In this document: positions 20,131 through 27,656 of the stretch, piece after piece | Numbering within the stretch: position 1 is the first letter of the stretch | How the letters are laid out: every line of letters begins with the position of its first letter | Notes under the pieces: model-generated | Databases searched by the model: none | Told to the model about the DNA's origin: nothing | Seen by the model: the letters and a program-made list of their open reading frames with translations, nothing else | NCBI RefSeq assembly: GCF_000756775.1 | Contig: NZ_CCSF01000001.1 | Location: forward strand, 868,001 to 932,000 | From: Pseudomonas saudiphocaensis | GTDB lineage: Bacteria; Pseudomonadota; Gammaproteobacteria; Pseudomonadales; Pseudomonadaceae | DNA: 64,000 bases | Direction of reading: 5' to 3' | Program-made: the position numbers and the translations under genes

Positions 20131-20537
20131 GTGCCTGATAAAGACGCATGGCACGCAAGGCTTCGTCGAACCCCGCGACCCGGGTACGACCGCTGGGCAA
20201 AGATGTTAGCCGGGATGTACACCGGCGAAGGCAAGGAAGCCGTAACGTGGAATCAGACGCAGACTCCGAAACAGCCGGTGATACCTGAGTTGCCCCGGCG
20301 AGCGTGCCCACGGCGCTGCTGATCGGCGGCAAGGAGCGCACCGCGCCAGCCGCCAACCGCGCTCCAGTAGACGTAGCACAACGCCTGGGCATTTACCCAG
20401 AGCTCGGCCGGCAGGCCGCGTCGATGATCCCACAGGCGACCCTGGTTCCTTTCCCCGAGCTGGGCCACTCGCCTCAGGTCGAAGCGCCGCAGGTGTTCCA
20501 CAAGGCACTGCTGCGCGTGCTCAACGAAGCCCGCTGA
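20131..20537 (+). pseudogene. decayed alpha/beta hydrolase remnant
   Basis: Two pieces in different frames read as parts of one alpha/beta hydrolase C-terminus. The first (frame of 20131) contains RPGYDRWAKMLAGMYTGEGK; the second (frame of 20304, to the TGA at 20535-20537) reads PTALLIGGKERTAPAANRAP, then LGIYPELGRQAASMIPQATL, VPFPELGHSPQVEAPQVFHK, with the catalytic His in ELGHSPQ. The catalytic Ser region and N-terminus are missing, and the middle has a frameshift plus a small deletion. I read this as a pseudogene upstream of ohrR. Confidence 0.65.
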
Positions 20538-20596
20538 CTGGTGTACTGCCTGGAGCCGGCCCCGACAAGCGCTCGGGCCAGATTGCGCGCCAAGAG

Positions 20597-20608
20597 TTAG
20601 AGCGCTAA
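20597..20608. promoter_or_regulatory. possible OhrR half-operator upstream of ohrR
   Basis: TTAGAGCGCTAA, 31 bp before the ohrR start, is near-palindromic and shares the GCGCTAA end of the two larger repeats before ohr. It could serve autoregulation. This is inference from similarity alone. Confidence 0.3.
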
Positions 20609-20638
20609 GTTATCCGTACGCCAGCCGACCAAGCCACC

Positions 20639-21088
20639 ATGACCAAACCACGCTCCTGCCCCGCCCTGCAACTGGATAACCAGCTCTGCTTCGCCCTGCA
20701 CTCCACCTCATTGTTGATGACCAGGGTCTACAAGCCGATGCTGCAGGAGATTGGCCTGACCTACCCACAGTACCTGGCGATGCTGGTGCTCTGGGAAGGT
20801 GACGGCATCACCGTCAGCGAAATCAGTGCCCGCCTGCTGACCGACCCGGGTTCGGTAACGCCGCTGCTCAAGCGCCTGGAGACCGAAGGGCTGATCACCC
20901 GTACCCGCCGCAGCGACGACGAACGTGTCGTCGAACTACGCCTGACCGACAGGGGCCGCGCACTCCAGGCGAAAGCCGAATGCTTCCCCACCAATATCCT
21001 TAGCGCCAGCCACCAAACGCCTGAACAGATCGCCGCGCTAAAGGATCAGATCGTTGCCCTGCGTGAAGCGCTCCAAAAGCTAGTCTGA
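20639..21088 (+). CDS. ohrR: MarR-family organic hydroperoxide sensor-repressor OhrR
   Basis: The 149-residue protein has the MarR winged helix (ITVSEISARLLTDPGSVTPL, then LKRLETEGLITRTRRSDDER) and the diagnostic OhrR N-terminus LQLDNQLCFALHSTSLLMTR with the peroxide-sensing Cys at residue 17. Oxidation of this Cys by organic hydroperoxides releases the repressor from DNA. A second Cys (about 115, in KAECFPTN) fits the 2-Cys type. The target gene ohr lies 141 bp downstream, and the spacer holds a pair of inverted candidate operators. The DER wing residues are conserved. Confidence 0.92.
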   Translation: MTKPRSCPALQLDNQLCFALHSTSLLMTRVYKPMLQEIGLTYPQYLAMLVLWEGDGITVSEISARLLTDPGSVTPLLKRLETEGLITRTRRSDDERVVELRLTDRGRALQAKAECFPTNILSASHQTPEQIAALKDQIVALREALQKLV

Positions 21089-21134
21089 GCAAACGCCTTT
21101 ATTTCCGCGTCATCGGAATCAAGTCGAAATCGAT

Positions 21135-21157
21135 CTAATATTTATCTTGCGCGCTAA
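21135..21157. promoter_or_regulatory. candidate OhrR operator, left copy
   Basis: The AT-rich 23-base segment starting CTAATATTTATC and ending TTGCGCGCTAA is repeated in inverted orientation at 21193-21214. The two arms differ at only a few positions. They flank a TTGACT -35-like sequence at 21162-21167, so repressor binding would occlude the ohr promoter. Confidence 0.55.
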
Positions 21158-21192
21158 ATAATTGACTACTAGTCTTTCTCTCGCAGCATTAC

Positions 21193-21214
21193 TTAGCGCA
21201 CAAATATTTATTAG
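21193..21214. promoter_or_regulatory. candidate OhrR operator, right copy
   Basis: TTAGCGCACAAATATTTATT (21193-21212) continuing to AG is the inverted partner of the segment at 21135-21157. It ends 15 bp before the ohr start codon, a place suited to blocking transcription initiation. Assignment to OhrR is inferred from position between ohrR and ohr. Confidence 0.55.
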
Positions 21215-21229
21215 ACGGGAGAACTCCAC

Positions 21230-21655
21230 ATGCAAAGCATCAAGCCACTCTACACCGCCAGCGTAACCACCACTGGAGGCCGTGACGGCCGCGCCGTTTC
21301 GTCCGATGGCGTGCTCGATGTCAAGCTGACCACGCCTCGCGAACTCGGCGGCCAGGGCGGTGAAGCGACCAACCCAGAGCAATTGTTCGCGGCCGGTTAC
21401 TCCGCCTGCTTTATCGGCGCCCTGAAGTTCGTCGCCAGCCAGCAGAAGCAGGTGCTCCCAGCCGACACCTCGATCACCGCACAGATCGGCATCGGCCAGA
21501 TTCCAGGTGGATTTGGTCTGGAAGCGGAGCTGCAGATCAGCTTGCCCGGGCTGGATCGTGAACTGGCGCAGCAGCTGGTCGATGCCGCCCACCAGGTCTG
21601 CCCTTACTCCAATGCCACCCGCGGCAATATCGATGTGCGCCTGGTACTGATCTGA
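21230..21655 (+). CDS. ohr: organic hydroperoxide reductase
   Basis: Ohr is a cytosolic thiol peroxidase that reduces fatty-acid and other organic hydroperoxides, recycled by lipoylated proteins. The 141-residue length is standard. Both active-site cysteines are visible, Cys60 in [12 protein letters not shown] and Cys124 in [15 protein letters not shown], with the catalytic Arg in [23 protein letters not shown] precedes the ATG. It lies directly downstream of its presumed repressor gene ohrR and is followed by a hairpin terminator. Confidence 0.96.
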   Translation: MQSIKPLYTASVTTTGGRDGRAVSSDGVLDVKLTTPRELGGQGGEATNPEQLFAAGYSACFIGALKFVASQQKQVLPADTSITAQIGIGQIPGGFGLEAELQISLPGLDRELAQQLVDAAHQVCPYSNATRGNIDVRLVLI

Positions 21656-21661
21656 AAAAGG

Positions 21662-21692
21662 CAAGGACACCCGGGACCTCGGGGCGTCCTTG
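21662..21692 (+). terminator. terminator after ohr
   Basis: CAAGGAC pairs with GTCCTTG, with an inner CCCG/CGGG stem, just after the ohr stop. The T-run is short (TTAATT). Confidence 0.55.
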
Positions 21693-21797
21693 TTAATTCA
21701 CGCGCTTGTGCTTCAGATGGCAATGGTCTGCGCCTCGCAACTTATGCATCGGTACGACATGAATACCGCTGCATAGCCACGTGCTGTCCCTGCCACC

Positions 21798-22070
21798 TTA
21801 GTTTGCGACACGCGGAAGATTGCCGCCGATGGGATTAGCTGGAGACCTCGAAATCGGCCCGCTTACGTTGGGCTCAAAAACATCGTCGCGTATCTCACGC
21901 AGTTCATCCGCGTCTTGGTGAAGACGGTGAATGACATTAAGCAGCTGCTGCCTTAGCACGTCATGTACTTCAAGCTGCTCCGCCGCACGCATCACCACGA
22001 GTGCAGCCGTCTCGTTGTTTTCGGCCGCTGTATCGAGGGTCTTCCGAATACTTCTTGCTGATCTAACCAT
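21798..22070 (-). CDS. small hypothetical protein
   Basis: This 90-residue frame starts with ATG at 22068-22070 behind GAGGCGC. The first 65 residues read as amphipathic helices (ETAALVVMRAAEQLEVHDVL, RQQLLNVIHRLHQDADELRE), and the tail is polar. No motif, signal peptide or membrane segment is visible and I do not recognise the family. It stands alone between ohr and a methyltransferase gene. It may be a genuine small gene or a chance frame. Confidence 0.4.
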   Translation of the reverse strand: MVRSARSIRKTLDTAAENNETAALVVMRAAEQLEVHDVLRQQLLNVIHRLHQDADELREIRDDVFEPNVSGPISRSPANPIGGNLPRVAN

Positions 22071-22291
22071 AAGCGCCTCGATAAGGATCGTTTGCGGATG
22101 GTACGACCAGCATTTTTCCTTTTAATTTCAGCCGCTTCGCTTATCTTCGTTCTGCAAGTTCAGAATCTGCGATTGGGCGCACCCGACTGCAGTCAGTAGT
22201 AATCTGAGTTCGCTGCGATCTGCTGTCAACCTAACGAGTGTCTTGCGGTGGCACTGTAGCGGCACAGGCGACAGCGCTCTGAGCAATCGAA

Positions 22292-22912
22292 TCAGGCCCG
22301 GCGCCATACGCTGGCAAGCCAAGGCTGCTGCTCAAGTGGCATCCCTACAGGTCGATAGTAGTGCTCAAGTTCTTCAAAACCGGCCGCCTCGACTCGCGCT
22401 TTCCACTCCGACCAGTCATACCAGACACCATAGCGACCGCCGGACCAACCCTCCTGGTTATTGCCTCTTGGATTGGAGCTGAACAGCACCCCACCGGGTT
22501 TCAGCGCTGAATGCAGCTGGCCTAGCACACGCGACAACTCTCGACTGGGCACATGGAAAAGCACGGCATTGGCGAAGACGCCGTCGAAATGCTGTGAAGG
22601 TAGCTGCAGCTGTAGCAGATCCTGATGCCAGACCTGGCAACCGGTTTCCCTCGCCATGGCGACGAAGGGCTCGGCGCCATCAAGTCCTATCGCCTGATGG
22701 CCCAGCTTAGTGAAGGTTTGCAAATCGCGCCCCGGCCCGCAGCCAACATCTAGGATTCGAAAAGGCGGCTCAACTTGGATGTGGCGCAGCAGCGCATCGA
22801 TATTCTGCGACACGTCATGATCAGCCGTTCCTTCACGAAAGGCCTCGGCGCGCTGACGATAATGGTCGAGTGTGCCCTCGGTGATGAACTGCAGGTCGTC
22901 GGCGTGGGTCAT
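22292..22912 (-). CDS. class I SAM-dependent methyltransferase
   Basis: The start chosen is the ATG at 22910-22912 (MTHADDLQFITEGTLDHYRQ), 206 residues; an upstream in-frame ATG would add 21 residues of poor similarity. Motif I is PFRILDVGCGPGRDLQTF at about 50, followed by the acidic GLDGAEPFV and FDGVFANAVLFHVP motifs of the Methyltransf_11 fold. The terminal ends HYYRPVGMPLEQQPWLASVWRR. The substrate cannot be inferred. It is the last clear gene before the prophage end. Confidence 0.85.
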   Translation of the reverse strand: MTHADDLQFITEGTLDHYRQRAEAFREGTADHDVSQNIDALLRHIQVEPPFRILDVGCGPGRDLQTFTKLGHQAIGLDGAEPFVAMARETGCQVWHQDLLQLQLPSQHFDGVFANAVLFHVPSRELSRVLGQLHSALKPGGVLFSSNPRGNNQEGWSGGRYGVWYDWSEWKARVEAAGFEELEHYYRPVGMPLEQQPWLASVWRRA

Positions 22913-23148
22913 GGTGCAAGCTCCCGCTAATGCGAACACCGAGCCTATCCGCGCGCATGGAAAAACGCTAATCAAGGCCGTACCGTGATGACGCCAATCC
23001 GAAGGTGCTCACCGGCGCCGAGTACGCTCTGTTCAGCTAGAGAGCTACAGCAAAGCGCCCTTGCCCTCTGGGCCGGAGCGCGCTAACCGGCAAAAGCTGA
23101 TAGTCACGAAAACGAAAAAGCCCCTATTACGGGGCTTTCATAGATTTT
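22913..23148. other. host-prophage border spacer with a hairpin terminator
   Basis: No intact gene is present. A 22-codon fragment with stop (22972-23040, reading ...YRDDANPKVLTGAEYALFS) looks like the last residues of a lost gene, though I do not know its family. A terminator (AAAAGCCCC / GGGGCTTT, 23116-23138) follows. Confidence 0.45.
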
Positions 23149-23332
23149 CGATGGGTCAGCCAAAATTGCGAGCCTCCGCCTGGGTGGGTTTATCCACGCT
23201 CGCTTGCATCTTCATGGGAACACGCTGGAAATACACTCACGCTCTTTAGGCTTGCTCCAGAAATGCGAAAGCCCCGGAATCCGGGGCTTTCAGCTTCTTA
23301 CATGGTGCGGACGGAGAGACTCGAACTCTCAC
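23149..23332. repeat. attL: partial duplicate of the tRNA-Leu 3' end and its downstream region
   Basis: The block repeats 46527-46713 in direct orientation. The last 35 bases (23298-23332) are identical to 46679-46713 and contain 30 bases of the tRNA-Leu 3' end (23303-23332) including the CCA. Upstream of that, the hairpin AAAGCCCCGGA/TCCGGGGCTTT (23267-23291) is also identical, and similarity then continues at a lower level to about 23149. Beyond 23332 the tRNA sequence stops. This is the far end of the prophage. Confidence 0.8.
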
Positions 23333-23480
23333 TATGAATTACCTAAGGTACTGATTTCACAGCCCTTTACCCGCCCCGCTCACCCGTATGGGTACATTTT
23401 GGGAACACGGCATTGCCAGCGGCCGGCGAGCACGCATGAAAAAGGCGGCTCGCAGGCCGCCTCGGGTGGTTCGGTTGGGA

Positions 23481-24079
23481 TCACAGCTTGAGCGCGTGCT
23501 CGAGGATGCCGACCATGTCTGGGCCGTCGTCGTTGATCCACTTGCCGTAGTGCTTGCGGATCATGTCGGTGGACGTGTGCCCCATCTGGTCGGCGATCCA
23601 TTCCAGGGGCACCGCGCCGGTGGTGAGCAGCTGGCTGGCGAACGTGTGCCGGCAGTTGTTTGGCCCACGAAAGCGCACGCCGGCGGCTTTCAGGTGCGGC
23701 CGCCAGAAGCCCTTCAGCAGCATGTCCGAACTGGTGTGCGCCGCGTGGGTGCTTGAATTGTGGAATACGAACCGCAGCGGCCGCATGCGCTTGGTCTTGT
23801 TGTCCCGCTCTGTCACCTCAACCACTACCGGCTTCAGGTCGCGGGTCAACTTCGCCTGCGCCTGAAGCGCCTCGCGCGCGGGCTTGAGCAACTTCACTTC
23901 CCGCGCCGAGCGCCGTGTCTTCGTCACCTTGTAATGCCCACGCACCTGGGAACGCTGGAAGCGGACGATGCCCTTGTCCAGGTCCACCACATCCTCCCAG
24001 GCCAGCGATATCGCCTCGGACACTCGCGGCCCAGCCCAGATCATGAACTGCGCCAGGTTGCGCTCCTGCTCCCGCTTGG
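23481..24079 (-). pseudogene. int: phage tyrosine integrase, C-terminal part only
   Basis: The frame reads KREQERNLAQFMIWAGPRVS onward to HALKL and keeps the whole catalytic domain: Arg in GPRVSEAISLAWEDV, RHTFASQLL (H-x-x-R box, CRHTFAS) and the final HTSTDMIRKHYGKW with the catalytic Tyr. The N-terminal arm-binding and core-binding domains, about 180 residues, are absent. At about 24080 the sequence changes directly into phage gene D in a different frame. Start codons inside the remnant exist (for example at 24042-24044), but a catalytic domain alone would lack arm-site binding. The 3' end faces attL, as usual for integrases. Confidence 0.85.
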
Positions 24080-24243
24080 ATGTCGGCGGTGATGTCGCGC
24101 CCGTTGACCACTACCCGGCAGATGGGGCTCGGGTAGGCCGTGGCCTCGCGGTAGGCGTCCGCCGCCTGCTGGGCTATGCCCTGGGCTTGGCCCGCCGCAG
24201 CGCCCAGCAGCCCCTTGCCCTGGTCGATGACTGAGCCGATCAC
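24080..24243 (-). pseudogene. D: late control protein gpD, N-terminal fragment
   Basis: The start ATG overlaps the gpU stop by four bases (ATGA), the normal translational coupling of U and D. The fragment reads MIGSVIDQGKGLLGAAAGQA and then AYPSPICRVVVNGRDITADI, the typical opening of P2 gpD-like baseplate hub proteins (family length usually 330-390 residues). After about 55 codons it runs into integrase sequence read in the wrong frame. gpD is part of the tail hub under the gpV spike, so its loss should stop tail completion. Confidence 0.8.
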
Positions 24244-24683
24244 CGCAGCAGCCCCCGCAGGATGTTGCCACCGATGCTGATGGCGCTGCCGAGCATGTCT
24301 ACACGGCCATCGTCGATGCGGGTGAGCTTGAGGGTGAATTCAATGCGCCGCGCCTGGCCGTCGCGGAAAAACAGGGTGCGCGTCTCGCTCAGGCTCTCGA
24401 TCACCCAGGTGCCGTAGATCTTGCCGGTCCCCTCCACCAGCGGCCACGCCTTACCGGTGTCCGCCATGTAGCGCAGCGTGTCGAGGCTGACCTGCGTACC
24501 GGCCAGCGCCGGCAGCAGTACGCCCGGCAGGGTGATGCTGTCATCACCACGCCCCAGGTACTGCCGCGCCGGGTTGGTGCCGATGCGGCTGGTGCTGCCG
24601 TGGCGCCAGTCGGTTTGCCGCTGGAATTCCTGATAGGCGAGCGTCTCCAGCGAGAAGACGAACATGCCGAGGGCCATCATCAT
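24240..24683 (-). CDS. U: phage tail protein gpU
   Basis: The 147-residue protein matches P2 gpU (tail terminator/assembly): MALGMFVFSLETLAYQEFQR, QTDWRHGSTSRIG, LPGVLLPALAGTQVSLDTLR and the terminal IGGNILRGLL. It caps or completes the tail tube. It follows gene T by 12 bp and overlaps D by four bases. The first residues MMMALG leave the exact start open by two codons. Confidence 0.93.
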   Translation of the reverse strand: MMMALGMFVFSLETLAYQEFQRQTDWRHGSTSRIGTNPARQYLGRGDDSITLPGVLLPALAGTQVSLDTLRYMADTGKAWPLVEGTGKIYGTWVIESLSETRTLFFRDGQARRIEFTLKLTRIDDGRVDMLGSAISIGGNILRGLLR

Positions 24684-24695
24684 GGGTGGTTACTC

Positions 24696-27173
24696 CTAGT
24701 CCTGGTCGTACAGCGAAGAGCGCGCGCGAGCGCCCTTCTCGCGTTCGTACTTGGCCATCTCGGCCGCAACAGCGCGAGCGATGGCGTTGGCGTCCTGCCC
24801 AGGGGCGGCATGTACGTGGATGGTGATATTGGCGGGCGCAGCCTGCACCACGGGCGCCGATACACGGGCCGCCAGCGGTGGGCGACTGTCGATCGGCGGC
24901 ATATCGGCAAAGGCAGGCGTTCCACCGGCCAGGCCAAGGCCTACGGCGCCAGCGGCGGTCAGGCGCTTGGCAGTACCGGCCAATTGCTTGAGCGCCCCGC
25001 TCTCGCCGCCCGCCAGCCCCTGCTCCAGGCCAGCCATGGTGTCGCCACCGAGGCCGGCGAATACGCGCGAGGGCGAGTGAATGCCGAGTGTTTCCTTGAA
25101 CCAGCCGATGGCTTTTGCACCGGCACCGGTGATCGCGCTTTTAACCGCGCCCAGGCCACCGGTAATGCCGTTCACCAGTCCGCTGATCATGTCGCTGCCC
25201 AGCTGCTTGAAGTTCTCCGGCAGCTCAGCGAGCCAGCCGACCACAGCGCCGAGCAGCGCCTTGAATTTCGGCCCGAGGGTTTCCCAGTTGGACCAGATGT
25301 AATAGGCGCCGGCGGCAATGGCCGTCAGCGCCAGCCCGATGGGGTTGGCCATCAGCGCGCGGCCGATAAACAGGATGCCCTTGCCCACCAGTGGCAGCGC
25401 GGTTTTGCCCAGGTTGAACAGCGTGCTGGCCAGCCCTGCGCCGCGAATGCCGAACAGCATCATGCCGTAGCGCACCATCGCAAACGGGCCGAGAATGCTG
25501 GCGATAGCGAGGGTCAGCCCGCCCATGCCGGCCATCAGCACGCCCACGCCGGCGGCGGTTTTGACGATGTTGGCGGCGAGCTTGGGGTTCTCGACTATCC
25601 AGCTCTTTACGCCGCCTACCACGCTGGCGAGCGATTGGGTTACTTCGCGCAGTGGGCCGTTCTGTTGCTCCTGGAGCTGGATGCCGAGGTCTTCCCAGGC
25701 TGAGGAGAGTTCGTCCAGGTCGCCGACCAGGTTGTCGCCCATCACCTTGGCGGTGCGCTGCGCCTCGCCCTGGGTCTGGCGCAGCGTGCCAATGAATTCC
25801 TGCAGGGCGCCGCTGCCGGCCTGGGCTACGAGCACCTGCATGCCGGCGACCGCTTCCTCGCCGGCGATGCCCTTGAGCAGCCCGGCTCGCTCGGCGTCGC
25901 CCAGGTTCTTGGTTTTCTCGTAGATTTCCTGCAGCACGGTGGGCATGTCGCGCAGGTTGCCCTGGGCGTCCACCGCGCTGATGCCGAGCTTGTCCAGCGC
26001 CTTGGCTGCTGCAGCAGGTGGTGCGGACAGGCGGTTGAGGATCGCCCGCAGCGCGGTACCGCCCATGCTGCCCTGGATGCCGGCGTCACCCAGCTTGCCG
26101 GCCATGGCGGCGACGGTTTCGATGTCCTGCCCGACGCTGGCCGCCACCGGCGCGGCGTACTTCATCGTCTCGCCGAGCATCTGCAGGCTGGTGTTGGAGC
26201 GAGTGAACGCGCCCACCAGCACATCACCCAGGCGCCCGGTTTCGCTGGCCTTGAGGTTGAAGCCGGTGAGGATGTTGGAGGCGATATCTGCCGTTTCCGC
26301 CAGGCCGCTGTCACCGGCCTTGGCCAAATCCAGCATGCCCGGCATAGCGTCGAGGATCGACTGCGGGTCGAAGCCTGCCATGGCCAGAAAGCCCTGCCCC
26401 TGCGCAGCCTCGGTGGCGTTGAACATGGTGTCCGCACCCAGCTGCCGCGCCTGGGCACGCATGGCGGCCAGGTGCTCGGAGTTTCTGTCCAGGCGAGTCA
26501 GCGCCTGCACCTTGGCCATGTCGGCGTCGAACTGCACGCCTGGCGCCATCATGCGCGCGCCGGCATAGAGAATGCCGCTACCGGTGGCCAGCCCGCCGGC
26601 GCCGGTGGCGGCCATGCTGCCGGCCAGGGCCGAGGTGCGTTCGTACTGCTCCTTGGCCTGGCCGAGGCGCTTCTGCTGGGCGGTGACCTGCTTGAGACGG
26701 TTTTCCTGCTGGGTCAGCGCCTGGTTGGTCTGGGTGATCTTGCTGCGCAGGTCGCGCTCATGCTGGCCGAGGTTGCGGGTGCTGATGCCCGCCTCGCCCA
26801 GCTTGCTGCGCAGGCCCTGGAGCTCGCGCTGCTGCTGCGCGTGCGTTTGCTTGAGGTTGTGCCCCTGACGGACTGCACCCTGGAACTCGCGGGTGAGCGC
26901 CTTTGTGGGCGTGGTGGTGTTGGCCATTTCGCGGGACAGCGCTTTGACGCGCTCGCGGTTGGCCTGCAGGGCGGCGCCGGTTTTCTCGGTGGCGCCCTTG
27001 AGGTTGCGGAATGAGCTGACGTCCTTCTGCAGGGCTTGCAGGCCCTTGAGTTCGCCACGGGTTTCCTTGAGGGCGCGGCCCAGGCCAACCGCACCGCCGG
27101 CAATGGTGCGCAGCGGGCGGGTGGCGTTGTCCAGGGCTTTGAGGTTAACGCGTAGGCTTAGATCGCGCGCCAT
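24696..27173 (-). CDS. T: phage tail tape measure protein gpT
   Basis: The 825-residue protein sets tail length. Residues 1-190 are coiled coil (RTIAGGAVGLGRALKETRGE and QTNQALTQQENRLKQVTAQQ); 200-500 hold the TP901-type tape measure core (FDADMAKVQALTRLDRNSEH, GDSGLAETADIASNILTGFN, KMMDDD-free central region, GSMGGTALRAILNRLS); 540-660 has several hydrophobic segments (VLMAGMGGLTLAIASILGPF, GLALTAIAAGAYYIWSNW). The C-terminal part contains SPSRVFAGLGGDTMAGLEQG, common to P2-type tape measures. The start overlaps the E' frame, as in P2. Confidence 0.92.
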   Translation of the reverse strand: MARDLSLRVNLKALDNATRPLRTIAGGAVGLGRALKETRGELKGLQALQKDVSSFRNLKGATEKTGAALQANRERVKALSREMANTTTPTKALTREFQGAVRQGHNLKQTHAQQQRELQGLRSKLGEAGISTRNLGQHERDLRSKITQTNQALTQQENRLKQVTAQQKRLGQAKEQYERTSALAGSMAATGAGGLATGSGILYAGARMMAPGVQFDADMAKVQALTRLDRNSEHLAAMRAQARQLGADTMFNATEAAQGQGFLAMAGFDPQSILDAMPGMLDLAKAGDSGLAETADIASNILTGFNLKASETGRLGDVLVGAFTRSNTSLQMLGETMKYAAPVAASVGQDIETVAAMAGKLGDAGIQGSMGGTALRAILNRLSAPPAAAAKALDKLGISAVDAQGNLRDMPTVLQEIYEKTKNLGDAERAGLLKGIAGEEAVAGMQVLVAQAGSGALQEFIGTLRQTQGEAQRTAKVMGDNLVGDLDELSSAWEDLGIQLQEQQNGPLREVTQSLASVVGGVKSWIVENPKLAANIVKTAAGVGVLMAGMGGLTLAIASILGPFAMVRYGMMLFGIRGAGLASTLFNLGKTALPLVGKGILFIGRALMANPIGLALTAIAAGAYYIWSNWETLGPKFKALLGAVVGWLAELPENFKQLGSDMISGLVNGITGGLGAVKSAITGAGAKAIGWFKETLGIHSPSRVFAGLGGDTMAGLEQGLAGGESGALKQLAGTAKRLTAAGAVGLGLAGGTPAFADMPPIDSRPPLAARVSAPVVQAAPANITIHVHAAPGQDANAIARAVAAEMAKYEREKGARARSSLYDQD

Positions 27174-27285
27174 GCGTGCGCTCCCATCGTTCGATGGCGC
27201 GCTCGCGCCAGTCCATCAGTTCATCCAATCCCATGACGTTCATCTGCTCCGGCCCCCAGTGGAACACCAGAGCGATGTCCGCCAT
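27145..27285 (-). CDS. E': gpE' (GpE family tail protein), extension of gpE by -1 frameshift
   Basis: The 46-residue GpE-family segment reads MADIALVFHWGPEQMNVMGL then DELMDWRERAIERWERTHG, with the diagnostic FHW and W(R)E residues. It lies in the -1 frame relative to gene E, and that frame is open through the end of E, so E+E' can be made by slippage at 27333-27339; the ATG at 27283-27285 could also start it independently. E and E+E' chaperone the tape measure during tail assembly. The 3' end overlaps the start of gene T by 29 bases. Confidence 0.85.
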   Translation of the reverse strand: MADIALVFHWGPEQMNVMGLDELMDWRERAIERWERTHGARSKPTR

Positions 27286-27293
27286 GACGTCAT

Positions 27294-27599
27294 CTACGCC
27301 GCGGGGGATTCCGGCGTGCTGCCCGTCTTCTGCAAAAAACCGGCAATGGCATCCGCGCAGCCGAGCAGGTCGGCCACGTCCAGGGCGGCGACTTCCTGTT
27401 CGGTGAGGGTCGGCTGGCTGATGCGCGGCACCAGGCGGATGGTGGCGTTGACGTCGCCATTGATCAGGTCCGCCAGCTTGAGGCCGCGCAGCTCGCCGGC
27501 GGCGGGTTTGCGCAGGGTGATTTCGGTGATGGTGTTCTTCTCGCCGCGCGGGATGGGTTGTTCCAGGACGAGGGGGTCGCTGTAGGTGGGTTTGGTCAT
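27294..27599 (-). CDS. E: phage tail assembly chaperone gpE
   Basis: The 101-residue protein (MTKPTYSDPLVLEQPIPRGE, then KNTITEITLRKPAAGELRGL and VPRISQPTLTEQEVAALDVA) belongs to the P2 gpE/phage_TAC family. It works with E+E' to coat the tape measure before tube assembly. The normal frame ends in TAG after ESPAA; the frameshifted product continues into gpE'. GAGAAGC precedes the ATG. Confidence 0.92.
   Translation of the reverse strand: MTKPTYSDPLVLEQPIPRGEKNTITEITLRKPAAGELRGLKLADLINGDVNATIRLVPRISQPTLTEQEVAALDVADLLGCADAIAGFLQKTGSTPESPAA
27333..27339 (-). promoter_or_regulatory. slippery heptamer T TTT TTG for programmed -1 frameshift in E
   Basis: On the minus strand the E frame reads GGT TTT TTG CAG, so T TTT TTG is in the correct register for simultaneous -1 slippage. 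The resulting product reads ...GFFAEDGQHAGIPRG...VMADIALVFHWG and joins E to E'. This is the heptamer described for P2 E+E'. Confidence 0.8.
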
Positions 27600-27656
27600 G
27601 ATGCTTCTCCTTGGATTGCGAAAGAAGGAGCGCCGGCGCGCTGGCCGGCGCCGGGA

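Noticed and set aside
22972-23040. Short fragment ending YRDDANPKVLTGAEYALFS
   Set aside because: It reads like a protein C-terminus but is only 22 codons long and I cannot assign a family, so it is noted only as spacer content.
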